A stretch of 64,000 nucleotides of DNA. It comes from Mesostigma viride. Lineage: Eukaryota > Streptophyta > Mesostigmatophyceae > Mesostigmatales > Mesostigmataceae. This document shows positions 55,287-62,787 of the stretch, piece after piece (within the stretch, counting starts at the first letter, position 1; each line of letters opens with the position of its first letter). The notes below the pieces were generated by a model. It saw only the letters and a program-made list of their open reading frames with translations, did no database searches and had not been told where the DNA came from. The stretch lies in assembly GCA_009746045.1 (NCBI GenBank), contig RPFO01000065.1, forward strand, positions 6,110,908 through 6,174,907, in the 5' to 3' direction. The translations under genes were made by a program, and so were the position numbers.

Positions 55287-55370
55287 AACGCGATGTATTG
55301 TATGCGTTGTAATCTGACAAATGGCAGACCAAGTAGACATGGGATCTTCGGTCAGAAATTCAGTACATGG
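55287..55370 (-). repeat. MITE-like repeat, partial copy 3
   Basis: Matches the CAACGCGATGTAT...GCGTTGTAATCTGACA end of the repeats at 12036-12240 and 21505-21712. Confidence 0.6.
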
Positions 55371-55540
55371 ACTATGGCGTCATCGATCGAGCCGAGCGGC
55401 AAGTACACCGGTGTGCGCATTAATTTGTAAATGGGCTTCACAATCAGGGTTGTTGAAAGCAATGACTTCGGCAAGGTATAACGACAGTGTGAACGCAACG
55501 TCTGATGAGAACTATACATAGATTATAGACCGCGGTAGAC

Positions 55541-55658
55541 AATAGATTAGACCGGTAGGATTGTGTGTCCCCATCCATCCATCCATCCATCCATCCATCG
55601 GGGTTAATGCTCCGTGACTCCCCAACGGGAGCACGAGCCTAATTAATTAATTAATTAG
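55541..55658 (+). mobile_element. LINE 3' UTR fragment (copy D)
   Basis: Only the 3' terminus is present: TAGATTAGACCGGTAGGA, CATC repeats, CTCCCCAACGGGAG stem and TTAATTAATTAATTAG tail. Extreme 5' truncation. Confidence 0.85.
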
Positions 55659-55779
55659 CTTTCATCATCATTCCGTCATCATTCCGTCATCGCGGCTCAC
55701 AGAAGGGCACCAGCCTTATGCTGGCATCTGCCACCCCTATAGTGACCCTATAGTGACCGCGGCCTGGGGTGGGGTATCA

Positions 55780-55841
55780 CCCTAAACCCTAAACCCTAAA
55801 CCCTAAACCCTAAACCCTAAACCCTAAACCCTAAACCCTAA
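55780..55841. repeat. interstitial telomere-like array (CCCTAAA)n
   Basis: About nine perfect heptamers, the plant/green-algal telomere unit. They are flanked by unique sequence on both sides, so this is not a chromosome end. Confidence 0.95.
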
Positions 55842-55892
55842 CACCGTCTCCAGACACCCACGGCATCCCCCCACCCTGGCTATCACCCTCCC

Positions 55893-56663
55893 ACTGTGAC
55901 TAAATTTACTAAGTTTACTATGGTTTTTTGGTTTTTTTTCTAGGAAATTCAAGCCAGCTGCCATTAGGTCAAGGTGCTACAGGTGCTGTGTGGTACAGGG
56001 TAGCTATAGTGACCTTATAGTGACCATGGTGGTAGACTCTTATGCTGGCATCCCAGGGTGACTAAATTTACTAAGTTTACTATGGGTTTTGGGTTTTTTT
56101 TCTAGGAAATTCAAGCCACCTGCCATGAGGTCGGTTGTGATCCAGTCCCACCATGCCATAAGAGGGTGAGGCGTGTGGGATATGGGACTAAGTCATTTCC
56201 CGTGGGAGACTATGTTTACTAAGTTTACTATGGGTTTTGGGTTTTATTCCTAGGAAATTAATTCAGGTGTGCACCACCAAAAACACACCTGAATTTCCCA
56301 AAAAAAGAACCCCCAAAAAACTTAGTAAATATAGTCTCCCACGACAAATGGTTATGAAAACATAGTTTCCCACGGCAAAATGACCAATAAATCCATCTCC
56401 CACGGGAAAGGCCATGGGGGCCGGCCAGCGGGGGTGCAGCGGAGGGGCGCGGACTGCCAAGCAGTGGCGGGACTGCCAGGTGGTGGTGATGGGGTGAGGG
56501 CTTGCTGTGTTTTCTCGTGGGAAACTATATTTACTACTAAATTGATATTTTCAGTTGGAAATGGAGGTTTTATTCGATGTGAGTGAGAGTGCATGCACAG
56601 GCTTGCATAATTTCCCGCAGACAAAACCCAAAACCTGTAGTTAGCTTAGTAAATTTAGTAAGG
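55893..56663. repeat. repeated terminal-type motifs at the viral-element edge
   Basis: A motif running ACTAAATTTACTAAGTTTAC then TATGGGTTTTGGGTTTTTTT and CTAGGAAATT occurs at about 55898, 56053 and (variant) 56205. Inverted partial copies end at about 56320 and 56663 (CTTAGTAAATTTAGTAAGG). A short hairpin (CAGGTGTG...CACACCTG, 56265-56292) lies inside. I infer the region holds the left terminal repeat of the element that follows; the exact edge is unresolved. Confidence 0.6.
56196..56525. promoter_or_regulatory. cluster of TCCCACGGGA-type motifs (five copies)
   Basis: Copies are TTTCCCGTGGGAGA (56196), TCTCCCACGACA (56335), TTTCCCACGGCA (56366), TCTCCCACGGGAAA (56395) and TTCTCGTGGGAAAC (56512). 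The same word recurs upstream of the primase. It is possibly a virus-specific promoter, protein-binding site or origin element. Confidence 0.5.
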
Positions 56664-56803
56664 TGCTGGAGGGTCGAGCAGTGCGTGGGAGTTGGCGGAC
56701 CCGGCGAGGGCCGCGCGGCGGGGTGAGGTGACGTCTGGGGGTCCATCTGAAAGCGGAAGGACCATCGATTGACACGTGAAAAATCGTTTCATTAAAATAT
56801 TAC

Positions 56804-58393
56804 TTACGAAGGGCAATACCGCCATCCAATAAAACAATTCGGCCTGGAACCGTCGCTCAACTTGTACTGAGTCAGCCTGCAGCCCAGAACCGCCTTTGCC
56901 TCGTCTCCAAATAATTTCGCCTTGTAGCTATCCATACCAGTCGAAGCAATGTACTCGTCGAGAAGAACCTTTACAGGCACTGCCTCTCCGCTGCACTTGA
57001 CAAGCTCGCCGCTTTTCTTTAGCTCCTCGATAAAGGCACCCACACCATCAGACGAAACCTTCGAGTCCGTCTTCAGGACTCGCATCTCCTCCGACCTAGG
57101 CGGCCACCTCTCGTCCTTGCTGGTTGCTGCCAGGTATACTACGCACTCTCTAATCGAAATCGCCATCAATCCTAACGCAAACTCCTTGGCACGCTCGTTC
57201 AGTGTGGTGTCCACGAGATGCATGTGCGGACGATCAGGTTCATCGGCCATCTCTTTCCGCGTGCAAAACTTGCTCACGAAAGGGTACATGACAGCGCGGT
57301 CCCACAACCCCTCGCAGTGCTCGTCAAATTTCACGTCGTTGTTTGTGTCCAAAATAAGCTTGAATGACGTGGGAAATTGCACGTACTCGTTAGAGTGGAG
57401 AGCGCGTGCCTTCAAGACGCCATTGCCTGTGATGTTCTTGAATTTTGATGCCACAATAGGGACGTTGCGCTGGAGCTCGTTCGTCAAACCGATGCGCATG
57501 CCGCGCATTCTCAAAACTTCTGGCGTCGCCACATCACTGTCCCGCTCCTGCGAAGTGTAGAAAGCAGTACGAACGGTGTCCGCATTGTCGCCGTATGCCT
57601 CTCTGATTACTTTCATCAGGAAGCCCTTCCCGTTCCGTCCTGAACCCTTCCAAAAGTATCCTTGCTCGTCACGATTGTCCCCCACCATCAGTGAGCCAAG
57701 GAAACGCTTAAAGTGGGCCCGGGTCACCTCGTCTGGGAAAATTTCCTCCAACTTCACTTCCATAGCACAAGTGTCGGCGTCTGGCGTGTAGGGAATTCTC
57801 ATCTGCTTGGAAAGCATGTCGTCGGGCCGTCCAGGGCGCAGGGTCATTGTAGTAAGTTCCAGCACCCCGTTAGTGAAGCACAGGAGGTATGGATTCCGGT
57901 CTAGCCGCTCCACGAAGTCCGTTGGCTCGGCGTATATGATCGCCCTGACCTCGTTGCGGATGTAGTTGATGTAAGGACCGTCACGCAAGTTGCGAGAGAT
58001 CTTCGCAGCGGAATCTGCCAGGGCATCAAAGTACGCCGCCTTCTTGTCGTCACCTAGATGCTCGGCCTTGTCACGCCGTTCAGAAAAATAGCGTGCCACC
58101 TCCTCGTACTTTAACTTGAGCTTGTCCGCATCTCCGATGGCGTTCCGCAGAGGTTCGTCAGTCATCAGCTGGCGCCACCTGTGGTCCCTGAAATTCCACA
58201 ACGACCCACCGCTGTACCGCCAAGTCCCAGCAAATCCCACCACACAGGCCTCGGCTACACCGCGATGAGAATTCTCGAAGTGCGCGAGAATGTATGATGT
58301 CGTGGCGTCCTCGGATGGGAAAAGCAAGACTTGAGTTCGTCGCCGAGAGCGACAACTTCGCTCGAGAAGTCGCGGCAGTCCGAGTCGTGGCAT
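56804..58393 (-). CDS. D5-like superfamily 3 helicase (C-terminal part of primase-helicase)
   Basis: 529 codons. The D5-N-like region includes NPYLLCFTNGVLEL (aa ~167-180). The Walker A motif GSGRNGKG is at about aa 250-257, followed by RIGLTNELQRN and ILDTNNDVKFDE, and an arginine-containing segment GLWDRAVMYPFVSKF. This fits viral D5-type helicases that unwind replication origins. The first ~22 residues are out-of-frame leader: homology seems to begin at FPSEDATTSYIL, where the upstream primase frame (ending 58255) should continue. A one-base indel in a T4C3 run near 58326 separates the two. Possible explanations are true inactivation, ribosomal frameshifting or a base-call error. Confidence 0.85.
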   Translation of the reverse strand: MPRLGLPRLLERSCRSRRRTQVLLFPSEDATTSYILAHFENSHRGVAEACVVGFAGTWRYSGGSLWNFRDHRWRQLMTDEPLRNAIGDADKLKLKYEEVARYFSERRDKAEHLGDDKKAAYFDALADSAAKISRNLRDGPYINYIRNEVRAIIYAEPTDFVERLDRNPYLLCFTNGVLELTTMTLRPGRPDDMLSKQMRIPYTPDADTCAMEVKLEEIFPDEVTRAHFKRFLGSLMVGDNRDEQGYFWKGSGRNGKGFLMKVIREAYGDNADTVRTAFYTSQERDSDVATPEVLRMRGMRIGLTNELQRNVPIVASKFKNITGNGVLKARALHSNEYVQFPTSFKLILDTNNDVKFDEHCEGLWDRAVMYPFVSKFCTRKEMADEPDRPHMHLVDTTLNERAKEFALGLMAISIRECVVYLAATSKDERWPPRSEEMRVLKTDSKVSSDGVGAFIEELKKSGELVKCSGEAVPVKVLLDEYIASTGMDSYKAKLFGDEAKAVLGCRLTQYKLSDGSRPNCFIGWRYCPS

Positions 58394-59337
58394 TTCTGAA
58401 CGATGCCGTCACGCGATACGACGAGGTAAGTGTGGTTGCTCCCGTGCTCGCGGCCAGCTCCGAGGCACAAGTGGCTGAACGTGCGCAGGACGTAGTTGTC
58501 ACGGTCCTTCGAGTAGTGAAGGCTCGCAGCATCCAGCGCGTGGTCTTCAAAATTCGGGTAACGCTCGGTCCACCTGGCCACGATGCGCGAAGTGACGTTG
58601 GCGATGTCGTCACTGTCCAGGTGCGTGATTTCGTCGCTGCTAGTGGCGAAAACCCTCGTCGAAGGGCGTCCAACGTCACGCTTGCCACCGCTCGACTTTT
58701 TCCCTTTTTTTGCTGGAGGCTCGAGACCGTCGATCAAGTCGTCGACAGGCAGCCACTTTGCATCGTCGTCCACCAATTGAGCGACAAACGTTTCGATGGG
58801 CTCGTTGTCGTCAACGGGAGAGAGAATTGGGCATCCTGGCTCGACGTCCTTCGTGTTATACACACAGTTCAGCAATCGGCCGTCGTTGTAAATGGAATCG
58901 TCCCATCCGGGGAGCTGCAGAAGTTTGGCCTTCATGAGACGCCCCATATCCTTCACCGTCACTTTCCAACCCTTCACGTAGACACGGAACGAGTACTTGA
59001 ACGTCCTCTTGCCCTTGGTTTCGACCCAACGCGGACGACGCGTGAGTACTTTGACGTTCTCATGGTTGATGTTACAATTTTCGAAGACGTCGTTGATGAT
59101 GTCGTCGACGGTGACTCCCGGCTCTCCTTCCTCGTGATCGAATTTGAGGTCGTAATCGAGATATGGCTTGACAACATCGTCTTCTTTTAGAACCTCGCAC
59201 CAATGGCCGCCAGCGCGAATGAGCCTGAGCGCTTCGTTAGCGGATAGCTCTAGGGCGTTATCGTTCCAGTTCTTAGATTTAATCCTCCGCGCGAGCTTGA
59301 TCATCTTTGCGGTGATGGGTGGACCGGGAGCCTCCAT
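58255..59337 (-). CDS. archaeo-eukaryotic primase domain (N-terminal part of primase-helicase)
   Basis: The frame is open from 59487. I prefer the ATG at 59337 (MEAPGPPITAKM), since a palindromic promoter-like motif lies just upstream (59387-59412) and the extra residues have no conserved look. Visible features are PYLDYDLKFDHEE, an acidic AEP-type catalytic motif, FKYSFRVYVKG, and IYNDGRLLNCVYNTK. A C-terminal zinc-ribbon-like region (HLCLGAGREHG...CHDSDC) resembles viral primases. It would synthesise primers for element replication. The last ~20 residues follow the frameshift into nonsense; the natural continuation is the helicase frame at 58393. Confidence 0.78.
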   Translation of the reverse strand: MEAPGPPITAKMIKLARRIKSKNWNDNALELSANEALRLIRAGGHWCEVLKEDDVVKPYLDYDLKFDHEEGEPGVTVDDIINDVFENCNINHENVKVLTRRPRWVETKGKRTFKYSFRVYVKGWKVTVKDMGRLMKAKLLQLPGWDDSIYNDGRLLNCVYNTKDVEPGCPILSPVDDNEPIETFVAQLVDDDAKWLPVDDLIDGLEPPAKKGKKSSGGKRDVGRPSTRVFATSSDEITHLDSDDIANVTSRIVARWTERYPNFEDHALDAASLHYSKDRDNYVLRTFSHLCLGAGREHGSNHTYLVVSRDGIVQKCHDSDCRDFSSEVVALGDELKSCFSHPRTPRHHTFSRTSRILIAV

Positions 59338-59364
59338 GGTGGTGTGAGCGCGAGAGTGCGGATT

Positions 59365-59412
59365 GTCGTGGGAGAGTCCGCCTTTATTCCCGTGGGAGAT
59401 CTCCCACGAGGA
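59365..59412. promoter_or_regulatory. palindromic TTCCCGTGGGAGATCTCCCACGA site upstream of primase
   Basis: TCGTGGGAGA (59365) is followed by a near-perfect palindrome centred on AGATCT (59387-59412) built from two inverted TCCCACGGG-like half-sites. It lies 50-75 bp before the preferred primase ATG. Another copy, TTTCCCACGGGAAAA, is at 59668. This suggests a dimeric regulator or origin-binding site. Confidence 0.5.
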
Positions 59413-59686
59413 ATCGAATCGTGTCGGCTTGTCGGTTACGTCGTGTCGGTCGACCGTGTCGTCATGCAGGTTGAAGTTCGAGACCATTCTGGAAGGTTGT
59501 ATACCGTATGCTTAGAAAAAAAAAAGTTTCGATTAAAAAATTTCAGTTCGTCTAAAAACCACACAGACCCTCGAACCTCGACCCTTGAGAAAAATGGTCC
59601 CATGGAACTTTTTTATTTCCTGTATAATGCATGCAGTTTAGGATATCCTTTTCGACATTCATGAAAATTTCCCACGGGAAAACTGT

Positions 59687-60970
59687 CTACTTTTTCCTCG
59701 GCCTCAGCCGACGTCCGCCAGTCTCGCCGCCCTGGGGAGAGGGGTCCCCCGCCTGCCGCTCGTAAACGGCTCCTGTAAGTACGTCGTGCCCCATCAAGTC
59801 ACCAGCCCATTTTCGCTTTTTCCACGAAGCGCCCTTCAAGAAACGGGTGATGTACGCCTGCCTCGTTGCATCAATGCCGTGGTAGATGCGGTTGTACTTC
59901 GCAGAATAATACTCGTGCTTCATGTATTCGCCTGGATTTTTTGGGTCCTCGAACACGTACTTCTGATCAGCTCGAGCCTGCAACGCGTTAATCAGCTTCT
60001 TGTACCCGTCTGGAATTTGGTAGTCGTACGTGCCGTACGTCTCTGCCGTCTTAAAACGTTGAATTATCATGCGGCGCTCGCTCGGAATGTATCCGTTCTC
60101 GTGTGGCTCGAGCTCGCTGATAGAACTGACGATGCGCATTTTGTCGTGGTCGTACCTGGTCGGTGGCAGTTTCTCGCCGGACAGGTAAATAAGACCCATC
60201 AAAGCGGCGTCAGACGTAGGGTCCTTTTTGTACTCGGCGGCGGCGATCCGCTGGAGCTGCTCGTACGTGTACCTCAGTGGCTTGCTCTCGGCCCTGTCGA
60301 ATTTCCTGTCGAGATCGCCGACCTTCAGCTCATTGACTCGAGCAGCGTACGCGTCCGTCACGTCGCGTGGGAGCCTCTTCTCAGGTGGCATCATTCGATT
60401 CACCCCGTTTATCACTCCGAGCAAGTTCTTCTCGTTCTCCCTCCACGCATCCTCTTTCGAGTGTGCGAGCTTGCGTTTGGGTTCCGAGGTTTCGTGGACG
60501 ACGCGCAGGACACGGGCGGTGTCTGCGAGGCAGTCGACTGATTCGTCCTGCGAGCACCCCATTTTGTCAAGGAGAACTCGCAGCCTGCCGATATACCCCT
60601 TCGCGGTTTTGCGCGTCGCCCCGCGCTCTCTCGAGGGCCTGCCAGGCTCGTGATGCTCTGGCCGGGAATCCGCTGCGGCGACGGCCTCGTTGAACGTCCA
60701 ATATCGTCCATCAGTAGGTCGCGCAGGCGGTTCCTCGTGGTGCGGTGGCTCCGGCGAGGGTGGAGAGGTCGCCTGCAAGCCGATTTTTTCCGCGCACTCG
60801 GGGTTATTTGCGATCCATCGGTCACTGGGATTCCAGACGCCCTTCTTGACCTTGCTTTTCGCCGAGATGCAGTTCGTCTGGTCGCGGGCGATTGCTCGCC
60901 TCTTCGCCTGGGCCCGTCGCCATTGCTCGCGACGCTCCTCTACGGTCACCGTCATCTGATGACTGAACAT
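59687..60970 (-). CDS. tyrosine recombinase (integrase)
   Basis: 427 codons with a basic N-terminal region. A core-binding helical domain is followed by a catalytic domain: the first Arg in LIYLSGEKLPPTRYD (about aa 280), DATRQAYITRFL (second Arg, about aa 383), and MGHDVLTGAVYER with the GH dyad and nucleophile Tyr near aa 410. This R...R-GH-Y order fits tyrosine recombinases that integrate Polinton-like viruses; the usual HxxR His appears as Asp. The C-terminus is Arg-rich. A TATA-like site lies about 25 bp upstream. The ATG at 60970 is used, with a second possible Met at aa 6. Confidence 0.75.
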   Translation of the reverse strand: MFSHQMTVTVEERREQWRRAQAKRRAIARDQTNCISAKSKVKKGVWNPSDRWIANNPECAEKIGLQATSPPSPEPPHHEEPPARPTDGRYWTFNEAVAAADSRPEHHEPGRPSRERGATRKTAKGYIGRLRVLLDKMGCSQDESVDCLADTARVLRVVHETSEPKRKLAHSKEDAWRENEKNLLGVINGVNRMMPPEKRLPRDVTDAYAARVNELKVGDLDRKFDRAESKPLRYTYEQLQRIAAAEYKKDPTSDAALMGLIYLSGEKLPPTRYDHDKMRIVSSISELEPHENGYIPSERRMIIQRFKTAETYGTYDYQIPDGYKKLINALQARADQKYVFEDPKNPGEYMKHEYYSAKYNRIYHGIDATRQAYITRFLKGASWKKRKWAGDLMGHDVLTGAVYERQAGDPSPQGGETGGRRLRPRKK

Positions 60971-61316
60971 GAGACAATTTTTTGGCTCGAGGCTTTTTAT
61001 ACCCTACGGGGTGGATCCTTGGGCGCCCTCGAGGCCGTTTCGGTTCGTGTCGTTTTTCCGTTTTGGAGGGTGAGCGCCCACGTGGACGCCTGCGATCGCC
61101 CACCAAGGCGAGGATGGCCAATCGGATTTCGGGGCTCATGTCGTGACAGGTGGACGGAATCGTGTCGTGGTGGCCTGCTTCTTGAAGGATCCTGACGACA
61201 CGTTCTAGAGTTTTCTGCCCCAGTCGAGAACCCGAACAATATCGGAGGAGTGCTTGGGTGTCCAACACGTACTCCTTCTCGGCGCCTGCGTATCGTTTGG
61301 TGGACGGAATATCCAT
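60822..61316 (-). CDS. AT-hook-containing small protein
   Basis: 164 codons. The N-terminal half is helical (TQALLRYCSGSRLGQKTLER, PEIRLAILALVG). The middle has an AT-hook-type KRPRGRPRIHP and other basic clusters, suggesting a DNA-binding role. Its 3' end overlaps the recombinase start by about 150 bp in another frame, so the true end may be different or the C-terminus may be poorly constrained. There is no family match that I recognise. Confidence 0.55.
   Translation of the reverse strand: MDIPSTKRYAGAEKEYVLDTQALLRYCSGSRLGQKTLERVVRILQEAGHHDTIPSTCHDMSPEIRLAILALVGDRRRPRGRSPSKTEKRHEPKRPRGRPRIHPVGYKKPRAKKLSHVQSSDDGDRRGASRAMATGPGEEASNRPRPDELHLGEKQGQEGRLESQ
60991..61001 (-). promoter_or_regulatory. 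TATA-like box before the recombinase
   Basis: Minus-strand TATAAAAAGCC sits about 21-31 bp upstream of the ATG at 60970. Confidence 0.5.
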
Positions 61317-61338
61317 AGTATATCATGTTCAGAGAAAA

Positions 61339-62223
61339 TTATTTTATCGAGAGAAATGTATTGAAGTTTCGACGAAACATTTTTTTCGGGTCGCGCTGGT
61401 CGAAGTCGACAGCAAAGAAGTCGTGAGGATCGTCCTTGACGGCGTGGTCCCATAGCGCGAGAAACTCATCCGGCGCCACAGACCCCGCGCTCTCTTCCGC
61501 GATCTGTCGCGCGGCTCGATGGTCCTTCGTTCTGAACAGCGCAAGAAACGATATATTCGCTCGCACTGCTCGTGGTACGCCACCGCTCGTGTACGCCTGT
61601 GTCAGGAAAATCATGCTCGTGAGGAAGTGTCTGTGTTTGAACGCGAAAGCCGCAACAGCGTTTTTGCTAGAGCTCTGATAGAGGGCACTGCCTTGCATGT
61701 CGTCTATCAGAATGAGCGACGAAGGAGGACCGTGCTCGAACCTTGTCGCAGGTTTATCCCAGTTCATTGCATCAAGGCGTAGGTACATGGAGAGGTCCAT
61801 GAGTTCTGCGTTTTTTTTCCCATCCACGTATTCGCGTTTGAACGTTTCCCAGACCTTGAGATCGTCCTTGTACCTCTCGTATTCGTGGAGGTCAGACTTT
61901 ATATGATCTATCATCCCATCGAATGCCAGGTTAGAGTAGACTTCCATCGTCATAGCTGGTTCCGGGAGCTCCTTGTATTTCGGCTCCGTGTGGGCACTCC
62001 CTGAAATGAGGTACAGCTTGTCGAATGAGTTGTTAGCAAAGTAAGCCTTCGCCATGTTGACTGCCGATGTAGTTTTCCCAGACCGTCGAGCTCCGCAGAA
62101 GTTTGCGATGAAATGAAGACTCGGCATATTCGGTGGAGCAGGACGCTGTGGGGCGTATCGTTGCTTGATGTCTTTGTTCTCAAGTGAATGAATTCGTCGC
62201 TCTTCGATGATAGCCATTATCAT
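61339..62223 (-). CDS. A32-type (FtsK-HerA superfamily) DNA-packaging ATPase
   Basis: 294 codons. Walker A is GARRSGKTT (about aa 44-52) after the hydrophobic strand MPSLHFIANFC. Walker B is SSLILIDDMQGS near aa 170, followed by a sensor-like MIFLTQAYTSGGVPRAVRAN. Such ATPases pump DNA into capsids in Polinton-like viruses, virophages and large DNA viruses. The product length is typical of the small-virus form. The start at 62223 has further Met at aa 3. It is separated by 12 bp from the next gene upstream, in the same orientation. Confidence 0.9.
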   Translation of the reverse strand: MIMAIIEERRIHSLENKDIKQRYAPQRPAPPNMPSLHFIANFCGARRSGKTTSAVNMAKAYFANNSFDKLYLISGSAHTEPKYKELPEPAMTMEVYSNLAFDGMIDHIKSDLHEYERYKDDLKVWETFKREYVDGKKNAELMDLSMYLRLDAMNWDKPATRFEHGPPSSLILIDDMQGSALYQSSSKNAVAAFAFKHRHFLTSMIFLTQAYTSGGVPRAVRANISFLALFRTKDHRAARQIAEESAGSVAPDEFLALWDHAVKDDPHDFFAVDFDQRDPKKMFRRNFNTFLSIK

Positions 62224-62235
62224 TCTGAAGACATT

Positions 62236-62763
62236 TTAATCGTCCAGACTAGCAAGGAGAGACGCGCGGATGGCGGCCATGCGCATCTCGTATGGCGTCA
62301 TCGCGACAGGTGGCGGTGGTGGAGGTGGGAGCTGTCGGGTCTTGATCGGGGGTGGCGGAGAGTCCGGCTCTGTCTCCTTGGGCTTTCGACCCCGTCTTGG
62401 TTTTGGCGTGTCGGCGGGGGTTGAGGCGACGGAATCTTCAGCGAGAAGGCGTTCAATCCGCGATTTGTTACGAGCTTCTTGCAGCTCGAGTTCGACTAGC
62501 CTTTGCCGCTGAATCTCCAATTCCTTTGCAAGGACCTTTCGTTTCGTTATCTCTGCCTCCTTTTCTTCGTTTCGTCTCTTCTCCCTCTCGGCTTTTGCGC
62601 GTTGCTGGTAAACCCTCATTTTGTCGCGAAGGGCTTTTTTCTGTTCATCATTCAGCGGTTGTCCCTTTCGAATTGTCTTGACCAGGTCAACCTGCTCTTC
62701 CCGCGTCTCGGCGAAGGTTTCGTCTTGGTAGCTCGTTGGGGTCTCTGAAGCCTCAGAGGCCAT
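62236..62763 (-). CDS. coiled-coil protein with Pro-rich C-terminus
   Basis: 175 codons. There is a long charged helix (aa ~45-105: QQRAKAEREKRRNEEKEAEI and following), a basic PKPRRGRKPKE patch, a poly-Pro run and a short helical end (YEMRMAAIRASLLASL). The family is unknown. It lies between the packaging ATPase and the divergent structural gene, so a virion or assembly scaffold role is possible but unproven. Confidence 0.6.
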   Translation of the reverse strand: MASEASETPTSYQDETFAETREEQVDLVKTIRKGQPLNDEQKKALRDKMRVYQQRAKAEREKRRNEEKEAEITKRKVLAKELEIQRQRLVELELQEARNKSRIERLLAEDSVASTPADTPKPRRGRKPKETEPDSPPPPIKTRQLPPPPPPPVAMTPYEMRMAAIRASLLASLDD

Positions 62764-62787
62764 GTTTATATTCTAGGTAGATAATAA
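62764..62787. promoter_or_regulatory. 24-bp divergent intergenic region
   Basis: AT-rich spacer (GTTTATATTCTAGGTAGATA) between the minus-strand coiled-coil gene and the plus-strand structural gene. It is too short for two full promoters, so elements probably overlap the genes. Confidence 0.4.

Noticed and set aside
55780..55841. True chromosome end
   Set aside because: Only nine units, with unique sequence and genes on both sides.
58294..59190. 298-codon plus-strand open frame opposite the primase
   Set aside because: The opposite strand has recognisable primase motifs; this frame has none.
59786..60541. 251-codon plus-strand open frame opposite the recombinase
   Set aside because: Shadow of the tyrosine recombinase; hydrophobic composition arises from complementing Arg/Glu codons.
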